From: Pelomonas sp937871895
GTDB taxonomy: Bacteria; Pseudomonadota; Gammaproteobacteria; Burkholderiales; Burkholderiaceae_C
Assembly: GCF_046348265.1 (NCBI RefSeq)
Contig: NZ_JAXMEO010000011.1
Length of the DNA: 64,000 nt
Direction: 5' to 3' (one strand)
The translations under genes and the position numbers were made by a program. Shown in pieces: positions 52,934 to 60,131 of this stretch. Below the pieces are notes generated by a model that did not search any database, had not been told where the DNA came from, and saw only the letters and a program-made list of their open reading frames with translations. Position 1 is the stretch's first letter, and every line of letters begins with the position of its first letter.

Positions 52934-54868
52934 ATGTCCCGCCCCTTCGTCTTGCTTGTCCTGACTGCCGGCCTGCTGGCCGCCTGTGGAGGCGGCGGCG
53001 GAGGAGGGGGCAGCAGCAGCAGCAACGGCGGCAGCGGCGACACGCCCGCCGTTCTGGCTGGCGTGGCCGCCACGGGCGCGCCCTTGGTCAGCGCCAAGGT
53101 CACCGTGCTGGACGGCAAGGGCGCGAGCATCGGCACCGGCACCACGCACGGCAGCGATGGCAGCTACCGCATCACCCTGCCCACCAGCGCACCCACGGGG
53201 CCACTCTTTGTGCAGGTCGCGGGTCTGGATGCTGCGGGCAGCCCGCAGCTGATGTTCTCCGCGGTGCCCACCGTCACGGCCAATATGGTGGCGCACCTCA
53301 CACCGCTGACCACGGCCACGGTCGCGCTGGCCCTGGGTACTGAGCCCGGCCCGGTGTTCGCCCAGGCCGCGACTGACAGCTCGGCCCTGCCCAAGCTCGC
53401 CAGCAATGCGGCCGCCGCTCAGGAGTTTCTCAAGTCCCTGCTCAAGACCCAGTTCTCCGACCTCAAGATCACCGACCCCAAGACGCTGGACCTGCTGGCC
53501 GACGCCAGCTTTGCCGCCAACAAAGGCGCGCACGACCTGCTGATCGAGAGCGTCCGTGTGGACCTGGCGCGCAGCAGTCGCAACGTCCCCTTGCTGCAAC
53601 TGGCCAACAAGTTCATCGGCGGCCTGACACCCGAGGTGGTGGTGGACCTCAGCACCGCGCAGACCGAACTGGCCAAGACCGGCGGCACCCCAGCCAATGC
53701 CATCCTGTCCACCTTGAAGGCCACCACCAGCGCCACTTCGGTGCTGGGCAACTTGGGGGTGCTGGACGACCTAACGGCCGCGCTCAACCAGCTGATCGCT
53801 ACCGGCCCTGACGCCGGTGCGCTCACGGCCCATCCACAGCTCAGCGCCTACGACAAGCACAACGGCGCCTTGGTGGGCGACATGGTCACGCGGCTGTACG
53901 ACATGTCGCGTGCCAACCGCCAGTTCGGTCGCATGCAGACTCTGGGCTGTGCCGACGACGCGCCCAGTGCGGGTGCCTGCAGCCGCGTGCTGGTGGCGGC
54001 GCCGGTGATCGACGCCTCGGGCACGGTGATCGACCACGTCCTCGACGCCGTGACCTACAGCAAGACGTCGATCACCGCCAACAAGTGGAACCTGATCGGC
54101 AATGGCAAGAAGCTGGCCGTGACGGTGAGCCCCTTGGCCTATATCGGCTTCGAGGCCGACGGCACGCTCAGCAGCTCCCTGGTGCCCAACCCCGGCATTG
54201 GCCTGCTGGCCGACATCCAGGCCCAGAAACCCGACCCCAGCATCCCCACCAACCCGCCCGTCAAGCTGATGGACACCGCCACGTTGCAAATGCCCGGCGG
54301 CTTCAGCATCGCCTTTGGCTACTGCAACCGGCCGTCGATGTGCATCTCCAGCACGCCGGGCACGACCAGCCTGATTCCCACCGGGGGCATCGGCGACGTG
54401 GCCATCCAGCGCGCGGCCGTGGGCTGGGTGGGCAGCGCCGACACGGTGCGTGGCGCGTTCTTCAGGGCCAGCTACACCACCGGCGGCGCCGCAGAGGTGC
54501 GGCCGGTCTACCTGCGGTCCGACGTGCTGTCCGACCCGGCGCGGGCGCGTTTCCCGACACTGGACGGCGGCCTGAGCAGCACCAAGCCTTTGAAGGCCGG
54601 TGACTTGCAATCCGGCACCCTCGCCATCGCCTGGCAAAGCTGGGCGACCGCCAACCCCGACATGCGGTTGATCGAGATCCGCCGCGTCTACGCCCCTAGT
54701 ACCGGTAGCCCGACCGTCGCCAACACCACCGTGCCGCTACCGCCTGCCGTCAAAGCCACCTTGACCGGTGCCTTTACGCCCGTGGCGGCCGTACGCACTG
54801 AGCTGTGGCTCGGGGCCGTGGATGGGCAGGGGCGGCGGTACTACACGCGCTATCTGGCAGCGCCGTGA
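52934..54868 (+). CDS. Large lipoprotein with N-terminal carboxypeptidase-regulatory-like domain
   Basis: 644 residues from ATG 52934, which gives a textbook lipoprotein signal (MSRPFVLLVLTAGLLAAC); ATG 52922 and TTG 52916 are alternatives. The mature N-terminus is a Gly/Ser spacer, then a beta-sandwich resembling carboxypeptidase-regulatory/Ig domains (VLAGVAATGAPLVSAKVTVLDGKGASIGTGTTHGSDGSYRITLP). The rest (about 115-644) is not recognised. It contains two Cys pairs (LGCADDAPSAGACS; GYCNRPSMCIS) that could form disulfides. Probably exposed at the outer membrane; function unknown. Converges on tRNA-Ser. Confidence 0.7.
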   Translation: MSRPFVLLVLTAGLLAACGGGGGGGGSSSSNGGSGDTPAVLAGVAATGAPLVSAKVTVLDGKGASIGTGTTHGSDGSYRITLPTSAPTGPLFVQVAGLDAAGSPQLMFSAVPTVTANMVAHLTPLTTATVALALGTEPGPVFAQAATDSSALPKLASNAAAAQEFLKSLLKTQFSDLKITDPKTLDLLADASFAANKGAHDLLIESVRVDLARSSRNVPLLQLANKFIGGLTPEVVVDLSTAQTELAKTGGTPANAILSTLKATTSATSVLGNLGVLDDLTAALNQLIATGPDAGALTAHPQLSAYDKHNGALVGDMVTRLYDMSRANRQFGRMQTLGCADDAPSAGACSRVLVAAPVIDASGTVIDHVLDAVTYSKTSITANKWNLIGNGKKLAVTVSPLAYIGFEADGTLSSSLVPNPGIGLLADIQAQKPDPSIPTNPPVKLMDTATLQMPGGFSIAFGYCNRPSMCISSTPGTTSLIPTGGIGDVAIQRAAVGWVGSADTVRGAFFRASYTTGGAAEVRPVYLRSDVLSDPARARFPTLDGGLSSTKPLKAGDLQSGTLAIAWQSWATANPDMRLIEIRRVYAPSTGSPTVANTTVPLPPAVKATLTGAFTPVAAVRTELWLGAVDGQGRRYYTRYLAAP

Positions 54869-54883
54869 GTGGCGGGAGGTGGG

Positions 54884-54971
54884 TGGCGGAGGCTGTGAGA
54901 TTCGAACTCACGGGCCCTTGCGGGCCGGCAGTTTTCAAGACTGCTGGGTTAAACCACTCCCCCAAGCCTCC
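54884..54971 (-). tRNA. tRNA-Ser (anticodon TGA)
   Basis: On the minus strand: acceptor GGAGGCT/AGCCTCC, D-arm GGGGGAGTGGTTTAACCC, anticodon arm GCAGT-CTTGAAA-ACTGC (anticodon TGA, reads TCA), long variable arm with CGGCCCGCAAGGGCCCG typical of class II tRNAs, T-arm GTGAG-TTCGAAT-CTCAC, discriminator G and encoded CCA. Complete and probably functional. Confidence 0.96.
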
Positions 54972-55047
54972 GCTGACCTAAACATGCACACAGGCAGTTT
55001 TGCCACCTGTCCTTCGGCCAGGTGTCCGACGCCACAAGGGCGTCGAG

Positions 55048-55083
55048 CAAGACTGCTGGGTTAAACCACTCCCCCAAGCCTCC
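55048..55083 (-). pseudogene. Partial duplicate of the 5' half of tRNA-Ser(TGA)
   Basis: 36 bases identical to 54936-54971, that is from the tRNA 5' end to the anticodon loop. It lies 76 bases upstream (in the tRNA's direction) of the intact gene and lacks variable, T and 3' acceptor parts, so it cannot be a tRNA. Confidence 0.9.
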
Positions 55084-55261
55084 TGGTTTGCGCAAGGCCT
55101 GACACCAAGTCAGCCGTGCGGAAAGCGGGCTGCATTCTAGGTGCGTGTTTGTAACGTTCAGAGCTTGGTGGCCTTGTCATCCCCCTGAGGGGGGCGGCGC
55201 CGGCCCTCAGTCACGGGGGCGTAACGAAAGTTGCAATTCGATACAGTGCGAGCGTTGTCGT

Positions 55262-55277
55262 ACTGAGTTAGTTCAGT
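55262..55277. promoter_or_regulatory. Short inverted repeat upstream of the ThDP/P450 operon
   Basis: ACTGA-GTTAGT-TCAGT, perfect 5-base arms, of the size bound by dimeric TetR-type regulators. No regulator gene is adjacent. Suggestive only. Confidence 0.3.
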
Positions 55278-55333
55278 GCGCAAACATGACAAGAACGAGA
55301 TGCTGACTGGCCCGCAAGGCCTGCAAAGCACCA

Positions 55334-55411
55334 GGGAGGCACGGTGGCCGAGTCGTACGGGCTGCCGCCGGGGGTTCGCGTTTGAACCCGCTTGTTCACC
55401 CAATGCCTCCC
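55334..55411 (+). other. tRNA-sized stem-enclosed structure in the leader
   Basis: GGGAGGCA (55334-55341) pairs perfectly with TGCCTCCC (55404-55411), enclosing 62 bases with a GTGGCCGAG stretch, a GGGTTC/GAACCC hairpin and TTGTTCACCCAA. It recalls a decayed class II tRNA or a folded mRNA leader. No T-arm consistent with a working tRNA is found. Confidence 0.35.
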
Positions 55412-55533
55412 GACGACCGCGTGCCTGCAGCCCCTTGGCTGCTGGTCAGCTTTCCCGTCGAGGGGGCGGACCTTGCCCTGTGACCGTGGAAGCTTTGAGG
55501 AAACTCGTACCGACGCGTGTGGTGTCGTCGGTG

Positions 55534-57321
55534 ATGGCGCCCGAGACGCCCCAGCGTGATGCTGCTGATCTCATCGTCGATGCGCTGGAAGCGCTGGGCG
55601 TGGAATTCGTGTTTGGCGTGCCCGGCGGCGCCATCGAACCCCTCTACAACGCGCTGGCCCGCAGTGGCCGGCGCGGAGGCCCGCAGGCTGTGGTGGCGCG
55701 CAATGAGCAAGGTGCCGCCTACATGGCCGACGGCTATGCCCGTGAAACCGGGCGTCTGGGCGTCTGCATCGCCACCTCGGGCCCCGGGGCCACCAACTTG
55801 ATCACCGGCGTGGCCTGCTCGTTTGACAACAGCGTGCCCATGCTGGTGCTGACGGGTCAGCCGCCCATCAAGAACTTCGGCAAGGGCGCGCTGCAGGAGT
55901 CGAGCTGCACCGGCATCAACACCGTGGCCATGTTCCGTCCCTGCACGCGTTACAACTCCCTCGTCTCGCACCCGGACCAGATCCCGGTCAAGCTCTTCAA
56001 TGCCGTGATGCAGGCGCAGCGCGCGCCCAGCGGCCCGAGCCATTTGTCCATCCCGGTGGACATCCTGCGCCATCCCATGGCGCCCGAGACCGAGGTGCCC
56101 GACTTTGCCGGTCTGCTGCGCTGGACCCCTGCCTTGGTGGACGTGGCGGCGGTGGAGCAACTGGCCCGCTTGGTGTCCGAGGCGCGGCGCCCGGTCTGGC
56201 TGATCGGTGACGGCTGCGGCGAGGCCGGCAGTGAGCTGATGCGCCTGGTGCAGATCACAGAAGGTAGCTTCGTCACCACCCCCGATGGCAAGGGCTTCGT
56301 CAACCCACGGCACCCGCGCTTCAAGGGCGTGTTTGGCTTTGGCGGGCACGGCAGCGCCGCCGAATTGCTGGCCAGCGAGCCGGACCTGGTCATCGCCCTG
56401 GGCACCGGGTTTGGCGAGTTCAACAGCGGCGGCTGGTCCAGTGCGTTGCTCAACAGCCGCCTCGTGCACGTGGACGACAGCGACGAAAACCTGATGCGCT
56501 CGCCCATGGCCCGCTTGCATGTGCGCGGCCACATCCGCTCGGTCTGCGAGCAGTTGCTGCGCCTGCTCGACGCGCCGCAAGAAGGCGCGCTGCTGCCCTT
56601 CCAGCACCCGCAGAAGGCGCAAGACGCCTACGACGCCATGGTGGACGAGCCCGTCGCCGCCCGCCAGCCCTGCAGCCCCGTCAAGCCCCAGCGCCTGCTC
56701 GCCACCCTGGGCGAACGCTGCCCGCCGCACACCCGCTTTGTGGCCGATGCCGGCAACAGCGCCGCCTGGGCCGTGCACTACCTGGCCCCACAGGACCGCC
56801 GCAGCGCCCGCCTGCCGCGCAACACCTACCTGCCCACCGGCCAGGAGCAGCGCAGCAGCCGCTCCAGCTGGTTGCGCGTCACCATGGACTTTGCCCCCAT
56901 GGGCTGGGCCATCGGCTCGGCCGTCGGCATCGCCCTGGCCAACCGCCGCTGCCCGGTGGTCTGCCTTACCGGAGATGGCAGCTACCTGATGAACGGCCAG
57001 GAAATCACCGTCGCGGCCGAGCTCGGCCTGCCGGTCATCTACATCGTGCTCAACGACGGCGCACTCGGCATGGTCAAGCATGGCCAGCGCCTCGCGGGCG
57101 CCGAGCCCATCGGCTTCGAACTGCCCCAGGTCGACTTTGCCGCCATGGCCGCCGCCATGGGCATCCCGGGCCAGGTGATCCGCTCGTCAGCCGAGCTTGA
57201 CGCCGTGGACTTTGATGCCCTGCTGGCCCGCCCCGGCCCCACGCTGCTGGATGTCCGCATCGACGGTGAACAAGTGCCGCCGATGAATTTGCGGATGCGC
57301 ACGCTGGGGACGGCACGTTGA
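55534..57321 (+). CDS. Acetolactate-synthase-like ThDP-dependent enzyme
   Basis: 595 residues from ATG 55534 (GTG 55480 and 55489 are alternatives; the longer open frame has no family similarity). Three-domain ThDP fold: PYR domain (LGVEFVFGVPGGAIEPLYNAL, SGPGATNLITGVACSFDN), central domain, and PP domain with the ThDP signature GDGSYLMNGQEITVAAELGLPVIYIVLN. The catalytic Glu is present, but the motif reads RNEQGAA instead of RHEQGAA, and the lysine segment PxTK of acetohydroxyacid synthases reads FRPCTRYN. So it may use another 2-oxo acid or acceptor rather than make branched-chain amino acids. No small regulatory subunit adjacent. Followed by a P450 after 30 bases. Confidence 0.87.
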   Translation: MAPETPQRDAADLIVDALEALGVEFVFGVPGGAIEPLYNALARSGRRGGPQAVVARNEQGAAYMADGYARETGRLGVCIATSGPGATNLITGVACSFDNSVPMLVLTGQPPIKNFGKGALQESSCTGINTVAMFRPCTRYNSLVSHPDQIPVKLFNAVMQAQRAPSGPSHLSIPVDILRHPMAPETEVPDFAGLLRWTPALVDVAAVEQLARLVSEARRPVWLIGDGCGEAGSELMRLVQITEGSFVTTPDGKGFVNPRHPRFKGVFGFGGHGSAAELLASEPDLVIALGTGFGEFNSGGWSSALLNSRLVHVDDSDENLMRSPMARLHVRGHIRSVCEQLLRLLDAPQEGALLPFQHPQKAQDAYDAMVDEPVAARQPCSPVKPQRLLATLGERCPPHTRFVADAGNSAAWAVHYLAPQDRRSARLPRNTYLPTGQEQRSSRSSWLRVTMDFAPMGWAIGSAVGIALANRRCPVVCLTGDGSYLMNGQEITVAAELGLPVIYIVLNDGALGMVKHGQRLAGAEPIGFELPQVDFAAMAAAMGIPGQVIRSSAELDAVDFDALLARPGPTLLDVRIDGEQVPPMNLRMRTLGTAR

Positions 57322-57351
57322 CCCGCCCAATTTCTGCTGAGTTTTGACCCC

Positions 57352-58491
57352 ATGAGCCAAGAACGCTTCGACCACTACGCGCGGATGCGCGCCAACGCAC
57401 CTGTGCACTTCAACCCCCAGTTGCAACTCTGGGAGGTGTACCGCTACGCCGACATCCAGACCGTGCTTGGCGACCCGCATACCTATTCGTCCGACGCCTC
57501 GGTGCTGCAGACCATGGCGACCATGGACCCACCACGCCACACGCAGTTGCGTCGGCTCGTCGCCCGCGCGTTCTCGGCCAAGTTGATCGCTGATCTTGAG
57601 CCGCGCATCGTCAGCATCGTGGACGGATTGCTTGACCGCGCGCGGCAGCGTGGCGCGCTCGACGTGGTGAACGACCTAGCCTTCCCACTGCCGGTGACCG
57701 TGATTGCGGAGCTGCTGGGCTTGCCAGTGGAAGACCAGCTGAAGTTCAAGGCCTGGTCTATTCCTGCGGTCAAGGCGGCCGAGGCCGAACTGCATGGCAT
57801 GCCGGTCCCACCGGAGCAGCTGGCCGCAGTGGCTGAGCTTGAGGCTTATCTCCTGCAGATGGCCAATGCCCGCAAGGCCGATCCGCGTGCTGATCTCGTC
57901 AGCGGCTTGGTGCATGCCGAGATCGATGGACAGCGTTTGACGGACGAAGAGATCGTCAGCACTTGTCGTCTGTTGCTTATTGCTGGCTTTGAGACCTCGG
58001 CCAACCTCATTGGCAATACGCTGCACTTGCTGCTTCTGCACCCTGAAGTGCTGGCGCGAGTTCGCGAGCAGCCTGCGCAGATCGATGCCGTCATCGAAGA
58101 AGCACTGCGCCTCCACACACCCTTCCAGTTCCTGGCGCGCAAGACCTTGCGTGAGGTGGAGTTGGGTGGCCAGCAAATCCCGCAAGGCCAGTTGGTGCTT
58201 CTGATGCTGGGTTCGGGCAACCGTGATGAGACCGCCTTTGAGCGGGCCGACGAGTTCGACCCCTGGCGCCCGCCGGTGCGCCACTTGAGCTTCGGCCATG
58301 GCATCCACTATTGCCTCGGTGCAGGCCTTGGCCGTATGGAAGCGCGCATCGCGGTGACGCGCCTTCTGGCCCAGTTCCAGGGCTTGCGTTTAAACGAGTC
58401 GTCGCCGCCTGTGCCGCTGCAGTCGGTCGTGCTCTTCGGGCTGCAGCACTTGCCTGTGCAGTGGGACCACGCAATCGTCAAGGCCGCTTGA
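57352..58491 (+). CDS. Cytochrome P450
   Basis: 379 residues, soluble bacterial class I type. I-helix oxygen-activation motif AGFETS, K-helix EEALRLH (ExxR) followed by ARKTLREVELGGQQIPQG, and heme loop LSFGHGIHYCLGAGLGRMEA with the axial Cys. N-terminus starts directly at the fold (MSQERFDHYARMRANAPVHFN), without a membrane anchor. A hydroxylation or other oxidation of a small molecule is predicted. No ferredoxin or reductase gene is adjacent, so electrons must come from elsewhere. Codon composition is less GC-rich than the upstream gene (one line, 57721-57780, counts 35 of 60). The next ATG follows its stop directly. Confidence 0.95.
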   Translation: MSQERFDHYARMRANAPVHFNPQLQLWEVYRYADIQTVLGDPHTYSSDASVLQTMATMDPPRHTQLRRLVARAFSAKLIADLEPRIVSIVDGLLDRARQRGALDVVNDLAFPLPVTVIAELLGLPVEDQLKFKAWSIPAVKAAEAELHGMPVPPEQLAAVAELEAYLLQMANARKADPRADLVSGLVHAEIDGQRLTDEEIVSTCRLLLIAGFETSANLIGNTLHLLLLHPEVLARVREQPAQIDAVIEEALRLHTPFQFLARKTLREVELGGQQIPQGQLVLLMLGSGNRDETAFERADEFDPWRPPVRHLSFGHGIHYCLGAGLGRMEARIAVTRLLAQFQGLRLNESSPPVPLQSVVLFGLQHLPVQWDHAIVKAA

Positions 58492-59298
58492 ATGGCCGAG
58501 CAAGTCCACACCGGGATTTGGCAAGAAGTTGCCGAGCCGGGCAATCGCTTTGCCACCCAGCGCGCTTACTGCCGAGGCTATGACGTCTATGGCGACATGC
58601 TGGGTCGTGCGCGGTGGGTGGACATGCTGTGGCTGCTGTTCCGTCCTGAGTTGCCTTCGGCTGAGGAGGCTGGCCTGCTGGAGCAAATCGCGGTGGCTCT
58701 GGCCAACCCCGGTCCGCGAGACCCAGCGGTCCATGCAGCGATGTGCTCGGGCCTCGGAGGGTCGCCGGCAGCAGCGTCCTTGATGGCGGCCTTGTCCGTC
58801 GGTGCGGGGCGCCTGGGTGGTGGGCAGGACGTGCTGGCGGCGATGCAACGGTGGGCACTGCTGCCGCCCCTTGGTACAGGGCTATCGGCCAGCGACTGGT
58901 TGCGCTTCTGGCGTGAGGCGACGACCAAGCCAGGGGCGAACTGGCCGCAGGCCGATCACCTGGCTGGCTTTGACCCGAACGGTCGAGGGCCTCATGGGGT
59001 TGTGGCTCAGGCGCTGGCCGGTTTGGCAGCCGTCTCGTGTACGCCGAGGCTGACGTGGCTGGTGGAGCACCAGGCGGACCTCGAATCCGCCACGGGCGTG
59101 AGCCTGACGATGTCCGGCGTCGCTGCTGCGGCCTTTTGTGATCTTGGATTGACGCCGGTTCAAGGCGAGATGCTGTTTCTGCTGTTGCGATTGCCGGGTG
59201 CTGCTGCGCACGCGCTGGAGCAGCAAGAGTCGAACTACCAAGCCTTCCCGTTCTTTAAGCTGGAGCTGCTGGACGATCCGGCGAGAGGTGGTGCATGA
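58492..59298 (+). CDS. Citrate-synthase-like protein A
   Basis: 268 residues, the size of short citrate synthase/citryl-CoA lyase relatives. Recognisable fold landmarks: RAYCRGYDVYGDMLGRARWVDMLWLLF (start of the small citrate synthase-type domain), ELPSAEEAGLLEQI and GLGGSPAAASLMAALSVGAGRLGGGQDVLAAMQ, which corresponds to the ...GALHGGA... helix turn. The His expected in that loop is absent (GRLGGGQ), and no GFGH-like His motif is visible. So a modified reaction, or a non-catalytic partner role with the next gene product, is likely. Its end overlaps that gene by four bases (ATGA). Family assignment is by pattern only. Confidence 0.72.
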   Translation: MAEQVHTGIWQEVAEPGNRFATQRAYCRGYDVYGDMLGRARWVDMLWLLFRPELPSAEEAGLLEQIAVALANPGPRDPAVHAAMCSGLGGSPAAASLMAALSVGAGRLGGGQDVLAAMQRWALLPPLGTGLSASDWLRFWREATTKPGANWPQADHLAGFDPNGRGPHGVVAQALAGLAAVSCTPRLTWLVEHQADLESATGVSLTMSGVAAAAFCDLGLTPVQGEMLFLLLRLPGAAAHALEQQESNYQAFPFFKLELLDDPARGGA

Positions 59299-60131
59299 GC
59301 GACGTTGGAACTCTGAACGAGCTGCCGGATGCGTCACCGCTGGAGCCGCATGCGGGGGTGCTGCGCACGCGCATGGGCGGTGCGTTTGTCGGGCAGCGCG
59401 CCGTGTTTCGCGGCCACGACCTGCACGCTGATCTGGCCGGCCTGGATTGGGTGGAGTTGTACGTATTCGGTGTCACGGGTCTGCGTGTGTCTCCCGCGCA
59501 ATTGCGCGTGCTGCATGCGCTATGGGTGTACACGAGCTACCCGGACGCGCGCATCTGGAACAACCGTGTGGTCGCCCTGGCGGGTTCGAGTCGCAGTTCT
59601 GGCACCTTGGCAACGGCTGCAGCGTTGGCGGTCTCCGAGGCCGATATCTATGGCCGGGGTATCGACATCCGTGTTGCCACCTTCCTGCAGGAGGCATGCC
59701 GTTTGCGGGCGGCTGGCGAGGACCTGGAGCCGTTCATCCGCACCGAGCTGAAGGCGCATCGCTCGCTCGCTGGCTACGGGCGTCCGATTGCGGCGGGCGA
59801 TGAGCGCCTGGCGCCGATGCTGACCTTGATCGAGAAGGAAGGCCTGCGCCAAGGTGCGCACGTGCAGACCGCGCTCGATGTCGAACAGAAGTTGCAGGCC
59901 GGCCGCTGGCGCTTGCGGATGAACTATGCCGCCTTGGCTGCCGCGCTCACCTTGGACATGGGCTTCACGCCGCGCCAGCACTATTTGTTCAGCTTTCCTG
60001 CCTTCCTGGCCGGGATGCAGCCTTGCTTCATCGAGGCCAGCGAAAAGCCGGCCGGCAGCCTGATGCCCCTCAGTTGCGACGACATCAACTACCAAGGGCC
60101 GGCGCCGCGTGCCTGGCCCGCTCGCCGCTAG
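59295..60131 (+). CDS. Citrate-synthase-like protein B
   Basis: 278 residues, paralogous in outline to the preceding protein: GQRAVFRGHDLHADLAGLDWVELYVF, VSPAQLRVLHALWVYTSYPDARIWNNRVVALAGSSRSSGTLATAAALA, then LAGYGRPIAAGDERLAPMLTLI and LRMNYAALAAALTLDMGF. The stretch GYGRPIAAGDERL aligns with GFGHPVYKxxDPRA of citrate synthases, with Arg in place of the catalytic His. Probably pairs with protein A. Its TAG stop shares four bases (CTAG) with the stop of the convergent TonB receptor gene. No function is established. Confidence 0.72.
   Translation: MSDVGTLNELPDASPLEPHAGVLRTRMGGAFVGQRAVFRGHDLHADLAGLDWVELYVFGVTGLRVSPAQLRVLHALWVYTSYPDARIWNNRVVALAGSSRSSGTLATAAALAVSEADIYGRGIDIRVATFLQEACRLRAAGEDLEPFIRTELKAHRSLAGYGRPIAAGDERLAPMLTLIEKEGLRQGAHVQTALDVEQKLQAGRWRLRMNYAALAAALTLDMGFTPRQHYLFSFPAFLAGMQPCFIEASEKPAGSLMPLSCDDINYQGPAPRAWPARR

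Larger units (their letters stand above)
55084..55533 (+). other. 450-base leader region of the ThDP/P450 operon
   Basis: No gene called, although a frame in line with the downstream enzyme is open from 55276. It contains CCCCC-TGA-GGGGG (about 55181-55193), similar in style to the GC-rich repeats elsewhere, an ACTGA-6-TCAGT inverted repeat at 55262-55277, and a tRNA-sized paired structure at 55334-55411. Promoter elements for the operon presumably lie near 55220-55280, but I cannot assign them. Confidence 0.4.

Noticed and set aside
55334..55411. A functional tRNA gene
   Set aside because: The outer stem is good but anticodon and T-arms do not form standard lengths, and no CCA or proper discriminator context is present.
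55276..55533. N-terminal extension of the ThDP enzyme
   Set aside because: The 86 extra residues are Arg/Gly-rich, cover the structured leader, and the family fold starts right after ATG 55534.
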